This document shows, in pieces, positions 1 through 8,852 of a stretch of DNA of 64,000 nt. Below the pieces are notes generated by a model. The model searched no databases. It worked only from the letters and a program-made list of their open reading frames with translations, and was not told the DNA's origin. Position numbers and translations under genes: made by a program. Each line of letters opens with the position of its first letter. The stretch's first letter is position 1. This DNA comes from Polaribacter atrinae (GTDB lineage Bacteria; Bacteroidota; Bacteroidia; Flavobacteriales; Flavobacteriaceae). The stretch is from positions 3,656,501-3,720,500 of the forward strand of contig NZ_CP150660.1 of NCBI RefSeq assembly GCF_038023995.1, written 5' to 3'.

Positions 1-324
1 ATAAATTTTTTTTCCAGAAATTTCTTCGAGTTTGTGTTTAGAGCTAGCAATATGCTCTATATTATAATCGGAATGATAATATAGGTGTGACGCTAATTCA
101 TGACCATCTTTTACAATCTTTTTAATTAATTGTGGCCTGCTTTCTGCAAAAAAGGCTGTAGTAAAAAAGGTTGCTTTTATGGAATGTTTCTTTAATATCT
201 CAAGTAAAATTATAAGTCCGTTTGTACCTATTTCTAATTGTTTATCTATACTTATCTCTAAATTATATTCTAGAGGTAAATCAAACTCTTCTAAATCGAA
301 AGTTATTAATATTTTTTTAGTCAT
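1..324 (-). CDS. Polysaccharide deacetylase (NodB-like), partial
   Basis: Translating the minus strand from the ATG at 324 gives an open frame that runs off the left edge, so about 108 N-terminal residues are visible and the C-terminus is missing. It opens MTKKILITFDLEEFD, a NodB-type first motif (TFD), followed by a KATFF strand and a DGHELASHLYYH segment carrying the HxxxH metal-ligand motif of CE4 deacetylases. The family removes N-acetyl or O-acetyl groups from glycans. The ATG shares one base with the TAA stop of the upstream glycosyltransferase, which suggests translational coupling and a shared role in envelope or exopolysaccharide synthesis. The substrate cannot be told from the sequence. 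Confidence 0.75.
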   Translation of the reverse strand, partial: MTKKILITFDLEEFDLPLEYNLEISIDKQLEIGTNGLIILLEILKKHSIKATFFTTAFFAESRPQLIKKIVKDGHELASHLYYHSDYNIEHIASSKHKLEEISGKKIY

Positions 325-1019
325 TAATTATTAAAGTACATTTTGAATAGATTATACAGTTCTTTTTTTAATGTTTTAAAACTAAAATTTGTAAAAACAA
401 TATCTTCTCTTAAAGATATTTTTAAGTTTTGTTTTAAAATTCTTTTAATGAATTCAAATTCAAAAATAAAGCTATTTGTTTTTGTTTCTATAAAATGTAA
501 TTTTCCTTTTTCATTTACACCTTTAAGCCCTGCTTGTGTATCAATGTTTTTAAAGCCAAATAGTATAAAATTTAGAACTCTTAACCCAATGGATATTAAT
601 TTTCTAAATAAAGGAAGTCTTTTGTAATAATTGGATGTTCTTGTACCAATAATTACATCTGCGGTTTTAGTTTTTAAAAGTTCATAAGATTTATATAAGG
701 ATTCTATATTAAAAGGGAAATCCCAGTCTGTATAAATATAGTATGTAGAATTTGCGTTTTTAAAACCTTCTTTAACAGCAAAACCTTTTCCTTTATTATT
801 AATATAAGTTATAAATTCTAAATTTTTATAGTTTTTTTTTAGCGCATCAATTTCTGTTATAAGGTTTTTTGACGAACCATCGTTAACAATAATAGTTTTA
901 AAATCTACATTTTTAAAAACTTCATTTAACTCATCTAATTTAATGTTTAGTAGTTTTTCCCAACCTATTTGTGGGTTATAAATTGGTAATATTATTGTTA
1001 ATTCATTTTTTATGCTCAT
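324..1019 (-). CDS. Glycosyltransferase family 2
   Basis: A 231-residue GT-A fold enzyme with an N-terminal LTIILPIYN strand, a VNDGSS nucleotide-binding motif near residues 45-50 and a D98-W-D100 segment where the family's DxD/DADLQ metal site normally sits. A DTQAGLKG stretch matches the conserved DTQCGxK motif of DPM1/polyprenyl-phosphate glycosyltransferases. There is no C-terminal membrane anchor. It probably moves a sugar to a lipid or glycan acceptor at the cytoplasmic face. The start at 1019 overlaps the end of the GT87-like gene by 17 bp and the stop overlaps the deacetylase start by one base, so the three genes look like one operon. Confidence 0.8.
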   Translation of the reverse strand: MSIKNELTIILPIYNPQIGWEKLLNIKLDELNEVFKNVDFKTIIVNDGSSKNLITEIDALKKNYKNLEFITYINNKGKGFAVKEGFKNANSTYYIYTDWDFPFNIESLYKSYELLKTKTADVIIGTRTSNYYKRLPLFRKLISIGLRVLNFILFGFKNIDTQAGLKGVNEKGKLHFIETKTNSFIFEFEFIKRILKQNLKISLREDIVFTNFSFKTLKKELYNLFKMYFNN

Positions 1020-2196
1020 TATTTGAGATGTTTTTTTTGTGCATCATTGTTTTATATACCATAATTAACCAAGTTATAAAAAAGATGATTATTCCTAAAT
1101 GTAGTTTGCCTAAAATAAATTTAGAAATTGTTACTGGGCAAAAAATGTCTATTGGGAAAATTACTAAAAGGAAAAAATTAATCCATAACAGAATTTTATC
1201 TAGTTTATTTTTTTTAGAAAAAAGATACCAAATTGCATAACCAACCATTGCAATTACATATGTGTGCAATTCAGAACCTACTCCAAACAAAATAGAGTAA
1301 CTCATTAAAACCCCTAAGTATTGTGCTCTTTTTGAGAAATTTTTTATAAAAAGATCTTTTTTAAATAATGAAAAAACAAATAAGGTTAAAAGTATAACTA
1401 GAGAAATTATAGAGCCAATTTGGTTGATATCTGGAAAAAAATCATAGATAGGTCTATAGATGCTATAAAAATCCTGCATTCTTGTGTGTCCAGAAATTGT
1501 ATTCACCCAACTTTCATAATAGGGAATTAATTGGTTAAAATTCAATTTTAATAGCGGTAGTAGAAAAAAAACAATCCCAATTGCAAATCCATAAAGAACT
1601 TTTTTCCAAAATTTCGGATAAAAAATAAGCATTGATAATTGGAAAATTCCATAAACTTTTGTGAAGCCAGATATCAATATTAAAAATACTGCTAAAAAAG
1701 GCTTGTCTTTTTCTAGAGCAGAATAAGAAAACAAAAATATTGCAGCTATTAATGGGTTAAACTGCATTGAAAGTAGTGTTGCAAATAGTAGTAAGCTAGA
1801 AATAAAAAAAATAAATTTTTTATCTTTAAAATTATATTTTTCTGGTAAATTAAATATAGATGTATAGAACATTGTATATGTAAAAAAGTTCCAAAGAAAT
1901 GCACCAATCCAACTAGGGGCAATGGTAAAAGGTGTAAATAAAATTGAAAATAGCGGTAAGTATAAAAAGAGATCTAAAGGTGTTCCTCTTAGGTTTAAAT
2001 GATTCCAATTTGAATATGGATTTACACCATTCCAAAAATCGATAGAACCAAATGAGAATATTTGAAAATTATTATAGGAAAGGTTTAAGACTTCTTTTAA
2101 GGTAATTGCAAATGCAAAAAATGCTCCGAAAAGAAAAATACTTTTAGTTGTATTAAAAGTATTTTTTTTAAAGCTTTCAATTTGTTTCTTTATCAT
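1003..2196 (-). CDS. GT87/DUF2029-like polytopic membrane glycosyltransferase
   Basis: A 397-residue integral membrane protein with roughly ten hydrophobic segments. After the first helix comes a periplasmic-type loop with SIDFWNGVNPYSNWNHLN, matching the D-(x)-YxxG/NPY region where GT87 polyprenyl-phosphate-mannose-dependent enzymes carry their catalytic Asp. That and the topology point to a GT-C enzyme using a lipid-linked sugar donor, perhaps made by the adjacent GT2. Family assignment is from motif memory and no specific sugar can be named. It starts 3 bp after the ABC transporter stop and its 3' end overlaps the next gene, consistent with operon expression. Confidence 0.65.
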   Translation of the reverse strand: MIKKQIESFKKNTFNTTKSIFLFGAFFAFAITLKEVLNLSYNNFQIFSFGSIDFWNGVNPYSNWNHLNLRGTPLDLFLYLPLFSILFTPFTIAPSWIGAFLWNFFTYTMFYTSIFNLPEKYNFKDKKFIFFISSLLLFATLLSMQFNPLIAAIFLFSYSALEKDKPFLAVFLILISGFTKVYGIFQLSMLIFYPKFWKKVLYGFAIGIVFFLLPLLKLNFNQLIPYYESWVNTISGHTRMQDFYSIYRPIYDFFPDINQIGSIISLVILLTLFVFSLFKKDLFIKNFSKRAQYLGVLMSYSILFGVGSELHTYVIAMVGYAIWYLFSKKNKLDKILLWINFFLLVIFPIDIFCPVTISKFILGKLHLGIIIFFITWLIMVYKTMMHKKNISNNEHKK

Positions 2197-2199
2197 TTT

Positions 2200-4029
2200 T
2201 TAAGCTAAACTTTGCATTGTAACTAACTTAAAGTATTCACCTTTTTTAGCAAGTAATTCTTCGTGTTTACCTTGCTCAACAATTTTTCCTTTTTTCATGA
2301 CTACAATTTTATCTGCTTTTTGTATGGTAGACAATCTATGTGCAATTACTAAAGAGGTTCTGTTTTGCATCATCTTTTCTAATGCAACTTGTACCAATTG
2401 TTCAGATTCTGTGTCTAGAGCTGAAGTAGCTTCGTCTAAAACCATTATTGGAGGGTTTTTTAAAACAGCTCTTGCAATAGATAAACGTTGTTTTTGTCCA
2501 CCAGAAAGTGTATTTCCACTATCACCAATATTTGTATTGTATTTTTCTGGTAAATTCTGAATAAACTCATCTGCATTTGCAATGGTTGCAGCTTCTAAAA
2601 TAGCTTCATCTGTTGCTTGTTGTGTACCTAATTTAATATTATTGGCTATTGTATCATTAAATAGAATTGAATCTTGAGAAACAATACCCATTAAATCTCT
2701 TAACGACTTTTTTGTGATGTCTTTAATATTGTTGTCATCAATAAGAATTTCTCCCTTGTTAACGTCATAAAAACGAGTAATTAGGTTGGCTAGGGTAGAC
2801 TTACCACTACCAGATTGACCAACTAAAGCAACCGTTTCACCTTTATTAATCGTTAAAGAAAAGTCTTTTAAAACATATTCATCTTTATATTTAAAAGAGA
2901 TGTTTTTAAACTCTATTTTATTTGTAAAGTCTTGTTTTTTGGTTGCGTTTGGTTTGTCTTTAATGGTGTTTTCTGTATTAAGAACTGTCATAATTCTTTC
3001 TGCAGATGCTTCTCCTTTTTGAATATTATAAAAGGTTGTTGTAATTAATTTTATAGGATTTAAAACAGTATAAAAAAGCACAATGTACCCTAAAAACTGA
3101 CTAGCTTTTAAATTACCTGTATTAGACAAAACTTCTGTACCACCATACCAGAGAATCGCTATAATTGTTGCAGATCCTAAAAATTCACTCATTGGCGACG
3201 CTAATGTTTGCCTATGATAAACACTTGTCATTAATTGCTTAAAATGAAGTGTTGAGTTATTGAATTTTTTTGCGATTACATGTTCTGCATTAAAGCCTTT
3301 AATAATTTTTAAGCCAGTTAATGTTTCTTCAATAAAAGATAAGAAATTACCAGTTTCCTTTTGTGCTTTTGCCGATTTCGATTTTAACTTTTTACTAATA
3401 GATGATATTATAAAACCAGAAACGGGTAATAAAACAAAAACAAACAATGTTAGTTTTAAACTCATGTACAGCATAATTGTTATAGAAATAACAACTGTTA
3501 AAGGTTCTCTAACAATGGTTTGTACAGAACTTATTATAGAATTTTCTACTTCTTGTACATCTCCGGTCATACGAGCTATAATGTCTCCTTTTCTTTTTTC
3601 TGAAAAATAGGCAATAGGGAGTTCTACAATCTTATTGTACAAATTATCTCTTAAATCTTTTACAATTCCTGTTCTTAAAAAAGCAATTGCATAAGAAGCT
3701 AGATATCTAAATAAATTTTTAAAAAAGAATAAAGAGAGCGATAATGTACAAATAAATAAAAGCACATTGATTTCTCCATCATTAATGATTTTTTGAGAAA
3801 TAAAATAGTTGAATTCATTTTCTAAATAACTCCCAATATTTCCAATACCACTATAAACAGGTTTTGAAATAGCTACTCTTTCTTCTCCAAATAAAATCTT
3901 TAAAACAGGAATAAACGCCAATACCGAAAGCACATTAAAAATTGCGTAAAGTATATTAAATAGAATATTTAAAATAGTAAATTTTCGATACTTTTTCTCA
4001 TATTTTAGAATGTCCTTAAAATATCCCAT
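2200..4029 (-). CDS. MsbA-like ABC exporter (fused permease-ATPase)
   Basis: A 609-residue half-transporter. Residues about 20-335 hold a six-helix ABC transmembrane domain and residues about 370-605 hold the nucleotide-binding domain. The Walker A motif is GQSGSGKST at 404-412, the signature LSGGQ at 508-512 and the Walker B MVLDEATSALD near 529-539, followed by an IAHRLST switch histidine. Proteins of this type form homodimers that flip lipids, lipid-linked glycans or peptides across the inner membrane. Its ATG shares a base with the phosphoglucomutase TAA (TAATG). Lying between sugar-phosphate and glycosyltransferase genes, it may export a lipid-linked glycan or lipid A; that is inference. 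Confidence 0.85.
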   Translation of the reverse strand: MGYFKDILKYEKKYRKFTILNILFNILYAIFNVLSVLAFIPVLKILFGEERVAISKPVYSGIGNIGSYLENEFNYFISQKIINDGEINVLLFICTLSLSLFFFKNLFRYLASYAIAFLRTGIVKDLRDNLYNKIVELPIAYFSEKRKGDIIARMTGDVQEVENSIISSVQTIVREPLTVVISITIMLYMSLKLTLFVFVLLPVSGFIISSISKKLKSKSAKAQKETGNFLSFIEETLTGLKIIKGFNAEHVIAKKFNNSTLHFKQLMTSVYHRQTLASPMSEFLGSATIIAILWYGGTEVLSNTGNLKASQFLGYIVLFYTVLNPIKLITTTFYNIQKGEASAERIMTVLNTENTIKDKPNATKKQDFTNKIEFKNISFKYKDEYVLKDFSLTINKGETVALVGQSGSGKSTLANLITRFYDVNKGEILIDDNNIKDITKKSLRDLMGIVSQDSILFNDTIANNIKLGTQQATDEAILEAATIANADEFIQNLPEKYNTNIGDSGNTLSGGQKQRLSIARAVLKNPPIMVLDEATSALDTESEQLVQVALEKMMQNRTSLVIAHRLSTIQKADKIVVMKKGKIVEQGKHEELLAKKGEYFKLVTMQSLA

Positions 4030-5744
4030 TAATTCAATTTCATTTCTTTAATAATTCTTTGAATTTTTGCATCTAAAGCAGCTTCTATAGAAGTAGCGTT
4101 TTCTTTAGTATCTAAAGAGGTGTTCACACTAAAATAGAATTTTATTTTAGGTTCTGTTCCACTTGGTCTCGCCGCAATTCTTGTTCCAGATTCGGTTTGA
4201 TAAATTAAAACATTCGATTTTGGTAAATCAATAGTTGTTACTTCACCAGTAATTAAATTCTTTTTTGTTGATGCATCATAGTCGCATAGCGATTCTACTT
4301 TTTCTCCATCAATTTCAGTTAAAGGATTGTTACGCATGTCGCTTAACATTTGCTGAATTTCTGCTGCACCATCCATTCCTTTTTTTGTAATAGAAATTAA
4401 GTGCTCTTTGTAGTAACTGTTCTTAACATAGATGGCTAATAACTCTTCATAAAAAGAACTTCCGTTTTGTTTTGCATATGCAGCAACTTCACAAGCTAAA
4501 AGGGTTGCTGTAACAGCATCTTTATCTCTTACAAAACCACCAACCATGTAACCAAAACTTTCTTCTCCACCACCAATAAAATCAAGTTCTGGAAAATCTC
4601 TTACCATTTTGGCAATCCATTTAAAACCTGTTAACCCCACTTTGGTATCTACACCATAAGTAGCAGCAACATCATTTACCAATTCTGTAGAAACAATCGT
4701 AGAACCTACAAATTGTTTTCCATTTATTTTACCTTCTTCTTTCCATTTTTTTAATAGAAACTCAGTCATAACAACCATTGTTTGGTTCCCATTCATCAAT
4801 TTCATGTTTCCATCTAAATCTCTAATAGCAACCCCTAATCGATCACAATCTGGATCTGTACCAATAACAATATCAGCTCCAATTTTGTTAGCTAAATCAG
4901 TTGCCATTTTTAAAGCTTCTGGCTCTTCTGGGTTTGGAGATTTTACTGTTGGGAAATCTCCATTAGGTACTCTTTGTTCTTCAACAATATGTACATCTGT
5001 ATACCCTGCTTTTGCCAATGCATCTGGCACAGAAACAATAGATGTTCCGTGTAAAGAGGTAAATACTATTTTTAAATTTTTACGATCTACTTTATCAGAT
5101 AAAGAACCATTTTTTACAGACGCTTCAATAAAAGCATCATCAACATCTTTACAAATAACTTCAATTAAGTTTTCGTTTGCATCAAACTTTATTTCAGAGA
5201 AATCTAAAGCATTTACTTTACCTATAATTCCACCATCATGCGGAGGAACAATTTGTCCACCATCTGCCCAATATACTTTATAACCATTATATTCTGGTGG
5301 GTTATGAGACGCTGTTAATACAATACCAGCATCACAACCTAAATGACGTACTGCAAAAGATAACTCAGGTGTTGCACGTAAATCTTCGAAAAGAAAAACT
5401 TTTATATTATTTGCAGATAAAACATCGGCAACAACTTTAGCAAACTTTTTACTGTTATGTCTACAATCGTAAGCAATTACTACGCTTAATTGTTCTTTTT
5501 TTACGTTTTCTATTAAGTAATTAGATAAACCTTGTGTAGCTCTACCTAACGTATATTTATTAATTCTGTTGGTTCCTGCCCCCATAACTCCACGCATACC
5601 ACCAGTACCAAATTCCATATCTTTATAAAATCTGTCTGCTAAAGCATCCGGATTATTAGAGATTAATTCTTGAATTTCTGTTTGAGTTTCAGCATCAAAA
5701 GTAGCTGTTAACCATTGTTTTGCTTTGTCTAAAATATTATCCAT
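4029..5744 (-). CDS. Phosphoglucomutase/phosphomannomutase (alpha-D-phosphohexomutase)
   Basis: A full-length 571-residue enzyme. The phosphoserine loop is TASHNP with Ser146, the Mg-binding loop is GTDPDCDR (D297, D299, D301), the sugar-binding loop is GGEESFGY and the C-terminal phosphate-binding loop is RPSGTEPK. It interconverts hexose 1-phosphates and 6-phosphates, feeding nucleotide-sugar synthesis for the neighbouring glycosyltransferases. The length and loops fit the PGM2/PgcA-like branch used by Bacteroidota. A -7 box lies at 5776-5783 on the minus strand, so transcription of this gene and the downstream ABC and glycan genes may begin there. Confidence 0.92.
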   Translation of the reverse strand: MDNILDKAKQWLTATFDAETQTEIQELISNNPDALADRFYKDMEFGTGGMRGVMGAGTNRINKYTLGRATQGLSNYLIENVKKEQLSVVIAYDCRHNSKKFAKVVADVLSANNIKVFLFEDLRATPELSFAVRHLGCDAGIVLTASHNPPEYNGYKVYWADGGQIVPPHDGGIIGKVNALDFSEIKFDANENLIEVICKDVDDAFIEASVKNGSLSDKVDRKNLKIVFTSLHGTSIVSVPDALAKAGYTDVHIVEEQRVPNGDFPTVKSPNPEEPEALKMATDLANKIGADIVIGTDPDCDRLGVAIRDLDGNMKLMNGNQTMVVMTEFLLKKWKEEGKINGKQFVGSTIVSTELVNDVAATYGVDTKVGLTGFKWIAKMVRDFPELDFIGGGEESFGYMVGGFVRDKDAVTATLLACEVAAYAKQNGSSFYEELLAIYVKNSYYKEHLISITKKGMDGAAEIQQMLSDMRNNPLTEIDGEKVESLCDYDASTKKNLITGEVTTIDLPKSNVLIYQTESGTRIAARPSGTEPKIKFYFSVNTSLDTKENATSIEAALDAKIQRIIKEMKLN

Positions 5745-5775
5745 TGTATAAAGATTGTATTACTTAATTGATGTA

Positions 5776-5783
5776 CAAATATA
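5776..5783 (-). promoter_or_regulatory. -7 promoter element before phosphoglucomutase
   Basis: The minus strand reads TATATTTG, an exact match to the Bacteroidota consensus TAnnTTTG, about 32 bp upstream of the start at 5744. No clear -33 TTTG was found at the usual 19-21 bp spacing, where the sequence enters the 3' end of the next gene. Confidence 0.5.
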
Positions 5784-5787
5784 CTGT

Positions 5788-6744
5788 TTAGAAATTGAGT
5801 TTTTCTTTAATTGTATAGTGTTTTTCGTTACTTTTTGTTTTTATAATGAGTTCTCCAATAAATCCTGCTAAAAATAATGAAGTTCCTATAACCATAGAAG
5901 TTAAGGCAATATAAAACCAAGGGTTGTCAGTTATTAATATTGTTTTAATCCCATTAAATACTTTGTATAGTTTTATGGCGCCAATATAAAATGCGGATGT
6001 TGTTCCGAATAGAAACATTAAAGTTCCCCAAAGACCAAAAATATGCATAGGTCTTTTTCCGAATTTTGATAAAAAAGAAATGGTAATTAAATCTAAAAAA
6101 CCGTTTACAAAACGATCCATTCCAAACTTAGTTTCTCCGTATTTTCTTGCCTGATGTTGTACTACTTTTTCGCCAATCTTGGTGTATCCTTCGTTCTTAG
6201 CTAAAACAGGAATGTATCTGTGCATTTCTCCGCTTACTTTAACCGATTTTATAACCTCGTTTTTGTATGCTTTTAAGCCGCAATTAAAATCATTCAGTTT
6301 TAATCCTGAAGTTTTTCTAGCGGCAGCGTTAAATAATTTTGAAGGGATGTTTTTGGTAATAACGTTGTCATAACGTTTCTTTTTCCAACCAGAAATAAGA
6401 TCGAAATCTTCTTTAATGATTAAATCGTATAATTCAGGAATTTCGTCTGGATTGTCTTGTAAATCAGCATCCATTGTAATAACAACAGCTCCTAACGCCA
6501 TTTCAAAACCAGCGTCTAAAGCTTGAGATTTTCCATAATTTTTTTGAAATCGAATTCCTTTAACTTCCGTATGTTCTGTTGATAGTTTTTCAATTACACT
6601 CCAAGAATTATCTGTGCTTCCATCATCAATAAATATGATTTCATATAAATAACGATTGGATTGCATAACTTTTGCAATCCAATTGTATAATTCTTGTAAA
6701 GATTCATCTTCGTTAAGAAGTGGTATTACTACCGAAATATCCAT
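5788..6744 (-). CDS. Glycosyltransferase family 2, DPM/ArnC-like with C-terminal membrane anchor
   Basis: A 318-residue protein. The GT-A domain spans residues 1 to about 225, with VVIPLLNEDESL at the N-terminus, D40-D41-GSTD for the nucleotide and a DADLQD metal site at 92-97. Two hydrophobic segments near 236-262 and 275-302 anchor it in the inner membrane. This layout is that of polyprenyl-phosphate glycosyltransferases (GtrB/ArnC/DPM type), which charge undecaprenyl phosphate with a sugar. Such a donor could serve the GT87-like enzyme further down the same strand. It lies 43 bp from the phosphoglucomutase start and 69 bp after the DUF4199 gene. Confidence 0.88.
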   Translation of the reverse strand: MDISVVIPLLNEDESLQELYNWIAKVMQSNRYLYEIIFIDDGSTDNSWSVIEKLSTEHTEVKGIRFQKNYGKSQALDAGFEMALGAVVITMDADLQDNPDEIPELYDLIIKEDFDLISGWKKKRYDNVITKNIPSKLFNAAARKTSGLKLNDFNCGLKAYKNEVIKSVKVSGEMHRYIPVLAKNEGYTKIGEKVVQHQARKYGETKFGMDRFVNGFLDLITISFLSKFGKRPMHIFGLWGTLMFLFGTTSAFYIGAIKLYKVFNGIKTILITDNPWFYIALTSMVIGTSLFLAGFIGELIIKTKSNEKHYTIKEKLNF

Positions 6745-6813
6745 ATTTTTTTATTCAAGATTAAAATTTATAATTCAAAGTAGCGTTTGCACTAAAACCT
6801 TGAGTATAAAATT

Positions 6814-7335
6814 TTAGTATGTTTCTTCTTCTGTTTTTTTCATGATTGCAGAAGCAATTGCAGAAATAATAAAACCTAAAATTGCGGCTCCAATAATTGA
6901 TATAGCAGCTAAAATACCTGGTGATTGAAATTTTTGTCCTATTTCATTTGCAGCTTCAATTTGCTCTTCTGTCATTCCAGAATCTAAATATACTTGATTT
7001 TGAAGTTCCATTGCTTGTTGCATAAAGTCAGGTTCTATATACGTCATAAAAATATATTGATAAATGGCTGTTATTAATGTAGAAAGAATACAAATACCAA
7101 CACCAATTTTGACACCTTGTCCCCAAGAAATGAAGCCTTTATTTAGTTCTTTATATTTTTTTATTCCAAAGACTATTAAAGCAGTTGTCATTGCGATAGA
7201 TATAACTGATATAGACCAATGTGGCTTAAGATGTGCACCCATTGCATAAGTAATAACACTTAATAATATACCAGCACCTGCTAATATGATACCATAATTT
7301 ACAATAATACTTTTACTGTTTGCCTGATCTTCCAT
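6814..7335 (-). CDS. DUF4199 family membrane protein
   Basis: A 173-residue protein with four hydrophobic segments (about residues 11-28, 38-56, 76-98 and 138-165). It carries the FISWGQGVKIG and IYQYIFMTYIEPDFMQQ blocks I associate with DUF4199, a family nearly confined to Bacteroidota. The function is unknown. It often sits next to a glycosyltransferase gene like the one just downstream here, which hints at an envelope role. The start is preceded by a close -7 box, implying a leader of only about 15 nt. Confidence 0.8.
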   Translation of the reverse strand: MEDQANSKSIIVNYGIILAGAGILLSVITYAMGAHLKPHWSISVISIAMTTALIVFGIKKYKELNKGFISWGQGVKIGVGICILSTLITAIYQYIFMTYIEPDFMQQAMELQNQVYLDSGMTEEQIEAANEIGQKFQSPGILAAISIIGAAILGFIISAIASAIMKKTEEETY

Positions 7336-7355
7336 TTTTTTAAAGTTTAGTTATA

Positions 7356-7363
7356 CAAATATA
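7356..7363 (-). promoter_or_regulatory. -7 promoter element before DUF4199 gene
   Basis: The minus strand reads TATATTTG, an exact TAnnTTTG match, 21 bp upstream of the ATG at 7335. No convincing -33 element is visible. Confidence 0.5.
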
Positions 7364-7475
7364 TTGATTTCATTGTTGATAGTTTTTAATTTTTCATAAA
7401 AGTTTGTTTCCTATCACAACAATACATTAGTATTCAGACTGTTGAAAATGTTACATAAAATTTATACTTTTTTTA

Positions 7476-7505
7476 TTGCTAAAATGAAAAAAGCGTGTAA
7501 ATTTG
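7476..7505 (+). promoter_or_regulatory. Promoter of the SRP RNA gene
   Basis: TTG at 7476-7478 (within TATTG), a 19-bp spacer and TAAATTTG at 7498-7505 together match the Bacteroidota two-part promoter (-33 TTTG, -7 TAnnTTTG). The RNA would start about five bases later, at the GGCAAG that begins the terminal stem. Confidence 0.65.
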
Positions 7506-7509
7506 CATC

Positions 7510-7603
7510 GGCAAGTCCTACACAACTAGCTCCCTTTGAATCCTCCAGGGCGGGAACGCAGCAAAGGTATTAGGTTGTAGCAGTGTGATGTAGGTAGCTT
7601 GCC
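7510..7603 (+). ncRNA. ffs: Signal recognition particle RNA (small bacterial 4.5S type)
   Basis: The conserved SRP helix 8 and Ffh-binding core is present: TCCTCCAGG, GCG, a GGAA tetraloop, CGC, then AGCAAAGG. The outer stem pairs GGCAAG (7510-7515) with CTTGCC (7598-7603), and CCTACA further in pairs with TGTAGG. A T-run after 7603 could serve as terminator. The RNA scaffolds Ffh for co-translational membrane targeting; its receptor gene ftsY lies at 19740 in this window. Exact ends are inferred from the pairing. Confidence 0.93.
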
Positions 7604-7762
7604 ATTTTTTATTTATCTCTATGTAATTCTGAATCTCTTCAGAATTTTTCTTTTTTATAGAGGTATTAACTTTCTCCTTTTTAGTTTCCCTCGTTTACTT
7701 TTAAGATATTTGTGGCAACATTTAATTATTAAGTATTTTTAATTTTCAAGCATTTACTATTT

Positions 7763-8566
7763 ATGTCTAAAGTTGTATTAATTACTGGAGCTTCATCCGG
7801 AATAGGAAAATCTATTGCTACGTTTTTATCTGAAAAAGGGTACAAAGTATACGGAACAAGTAGAAACCCTAAAAACACAGAAAACTTTTCTTTTACGTTA
7901 ATTGCTTTAGATGTTTTAAAAGTAGATACCATTAATTCGGCAATCGATCTTATCATTCAAAAAGAAGGGCGATTAGATATTTTGGTAAACAATGCAGGAA
8001 TGGGGATTACAGGTCCTATAGAAGATACACCAACTGATGAAATGCGTGCTGTTTTTAATACCAACCTTTTTGGAGCTATCGATGTAATGAAAGCTGCTTT
8101 ACCGCAAATGCGTAAACAAAATTCTGGACTTATTATAAACGTAACTTCTATTGCAGGTTATATGGGATTGCCTTTTAGGGGATTATATTCTGCTACAAAA
8201 GGAGCTTTAGAGACTATAACAGAAGCGACGAGTATGGAGGTAAAACCATTCGGAATTAAAGTAACATGTGTTGCTCCAGGAGATTTTGCTACCAATATTG
8301 CTGCAGGAAGATATCATACACCTGTTTTTGAAACTTCTGCTTACAAAGAAAATTACCAGGCAAACTTAAATTTGATGGATGCGCACGTAAGTGGAGGGAT
8401 GGATCCTATAGAAATGGCAAATGCTATTTTTAAAATTATAAATACTAAAAATCCTAAGATTCATTATAAAGTAGGTGGCTTTATGGAGAAGTTTTCTATT
8501 GTTTTAAAACGAATTCTGCCAGACAGAATGTATGAGAAAATCTTAATGAATCATTACAAATTATAG
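7763..8566 (+). CDS. SDR family oxidoreductase
   Basis: A 267-residue classical short-chain dehydrogenase. The Rossmann motif TGASSGIG is at residues 8-15, NNAG lies near residue 78, the catalytic Ser is in NVTSIAG and the YSATK active-site Tyr/Lys pair is near residue 151. The extended C-terminus with a VGGFMEKF segment resembles SDRs acting on lipid-like or retinol-like substrates, but the substrate cannot be assigned. A GATATTTG sequence at 7705-7712 is a one-mismatch -7 box. The gene stands alone between the SRP RNA and a repeat-rich spacer. Confidence 0.85.
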   Translation: MSKVVLITGASSGIGKSIATFLSEKGYKVYGTSRNPKNTENFSFTLIALDVLKVDTINSAIDLIIQKEGRLDILVNNAGMGITGPIEDTPTDEMRAVFNTNLFGAIDVMKAALPQMRKQNSGLIINVTSIAGYMGLPFRGLYSATKGALETITEATSMEVKPFGIKVTCVAPGDFATNIAAGRYHTPVFETSAYKENYQANLNLMDAHVSGGMDPIEMANAIFKIINTKNPKIHYKVGGFMEKFSIVLKRILPDRMYEKILMNHYKL

Positions 8567-8645
8567 TTTTAGAAGATTTGTTTTTATGTTTATAAGTAGT
8601 AAAAAAATATTTTTATTTCACTTCTTATACTTACAAGCAAGTAAC

Positions 8646-8653
8646 TATCTTTG
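8646..8653 (+). promoter_or_regulatory. -7 promoter element before fsa
   Basis: TATCTTTG is an exact TAnnTTTG match. Transcription from it would start close to 8658, so the dispersed element at 8653-8816 would form most of the fsa 5' leader. No good -33 box is seen. Confidence 0.4.
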
Positions 8654-8816
8654 CGTTAGGGATTGAAGTGGAAATCCTTTTTATTTTTTAATTGGTGTCA
8701 TTGCGAGGGACGAAGCAATCTGTTAATTAATTATGAGATTGCCGTATAAAGCAGAAAAAGATTTATGAGCAAAGACAAAATAAAAAGATTGCAGCGAAAA
8801 GCCCGCTCGAACGCCC
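8653..8816 (-). repeat. Dispersed flavobacterial element, copy A
   Basis: Read on the minus strand it begins GGGCGTTCGAGCGGGCTTTT, runs through GCTGCAATCTTTTTATTTT, and ends AAAATAAAAAGGATTTCCAC followed by TTCAATCCCTAACGC. The end modules match copies B (9590-9665) and C (19514-19658), and the inner TTTTTATTTT and AAAATAAAAA arms can pair. A second repeat family is nested in its loop (8697-8743). It sits in the putative fsa leader in reverse orientation. Confidence 0.6.
8697..8743 (+). repeat. GTCATTGCGAGG-type palindromic repeat, noncoding copy
   Basis: GTCATTGCGAGGGACGAAGC at 8697-8716 continues as AATCT, and after an AT-rich loop comes GAGATTGCC, which can pair with part of the first arm. 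The same family, with both arms, lies inside menD at 10337-10402. This copy is nested in the central loop of copy A. Confidence 0.6.
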
Positions 8817-8852
8817 AAATAAAACAGAACAATTACAACTAAATATATACAA

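Noticed and set aside
4804-5283. Long open frame on the plus strand opposite phosphoglucomutase
   Set aside because: Antisense shadow of a well-conserved enzyme; no recognisable protein features.
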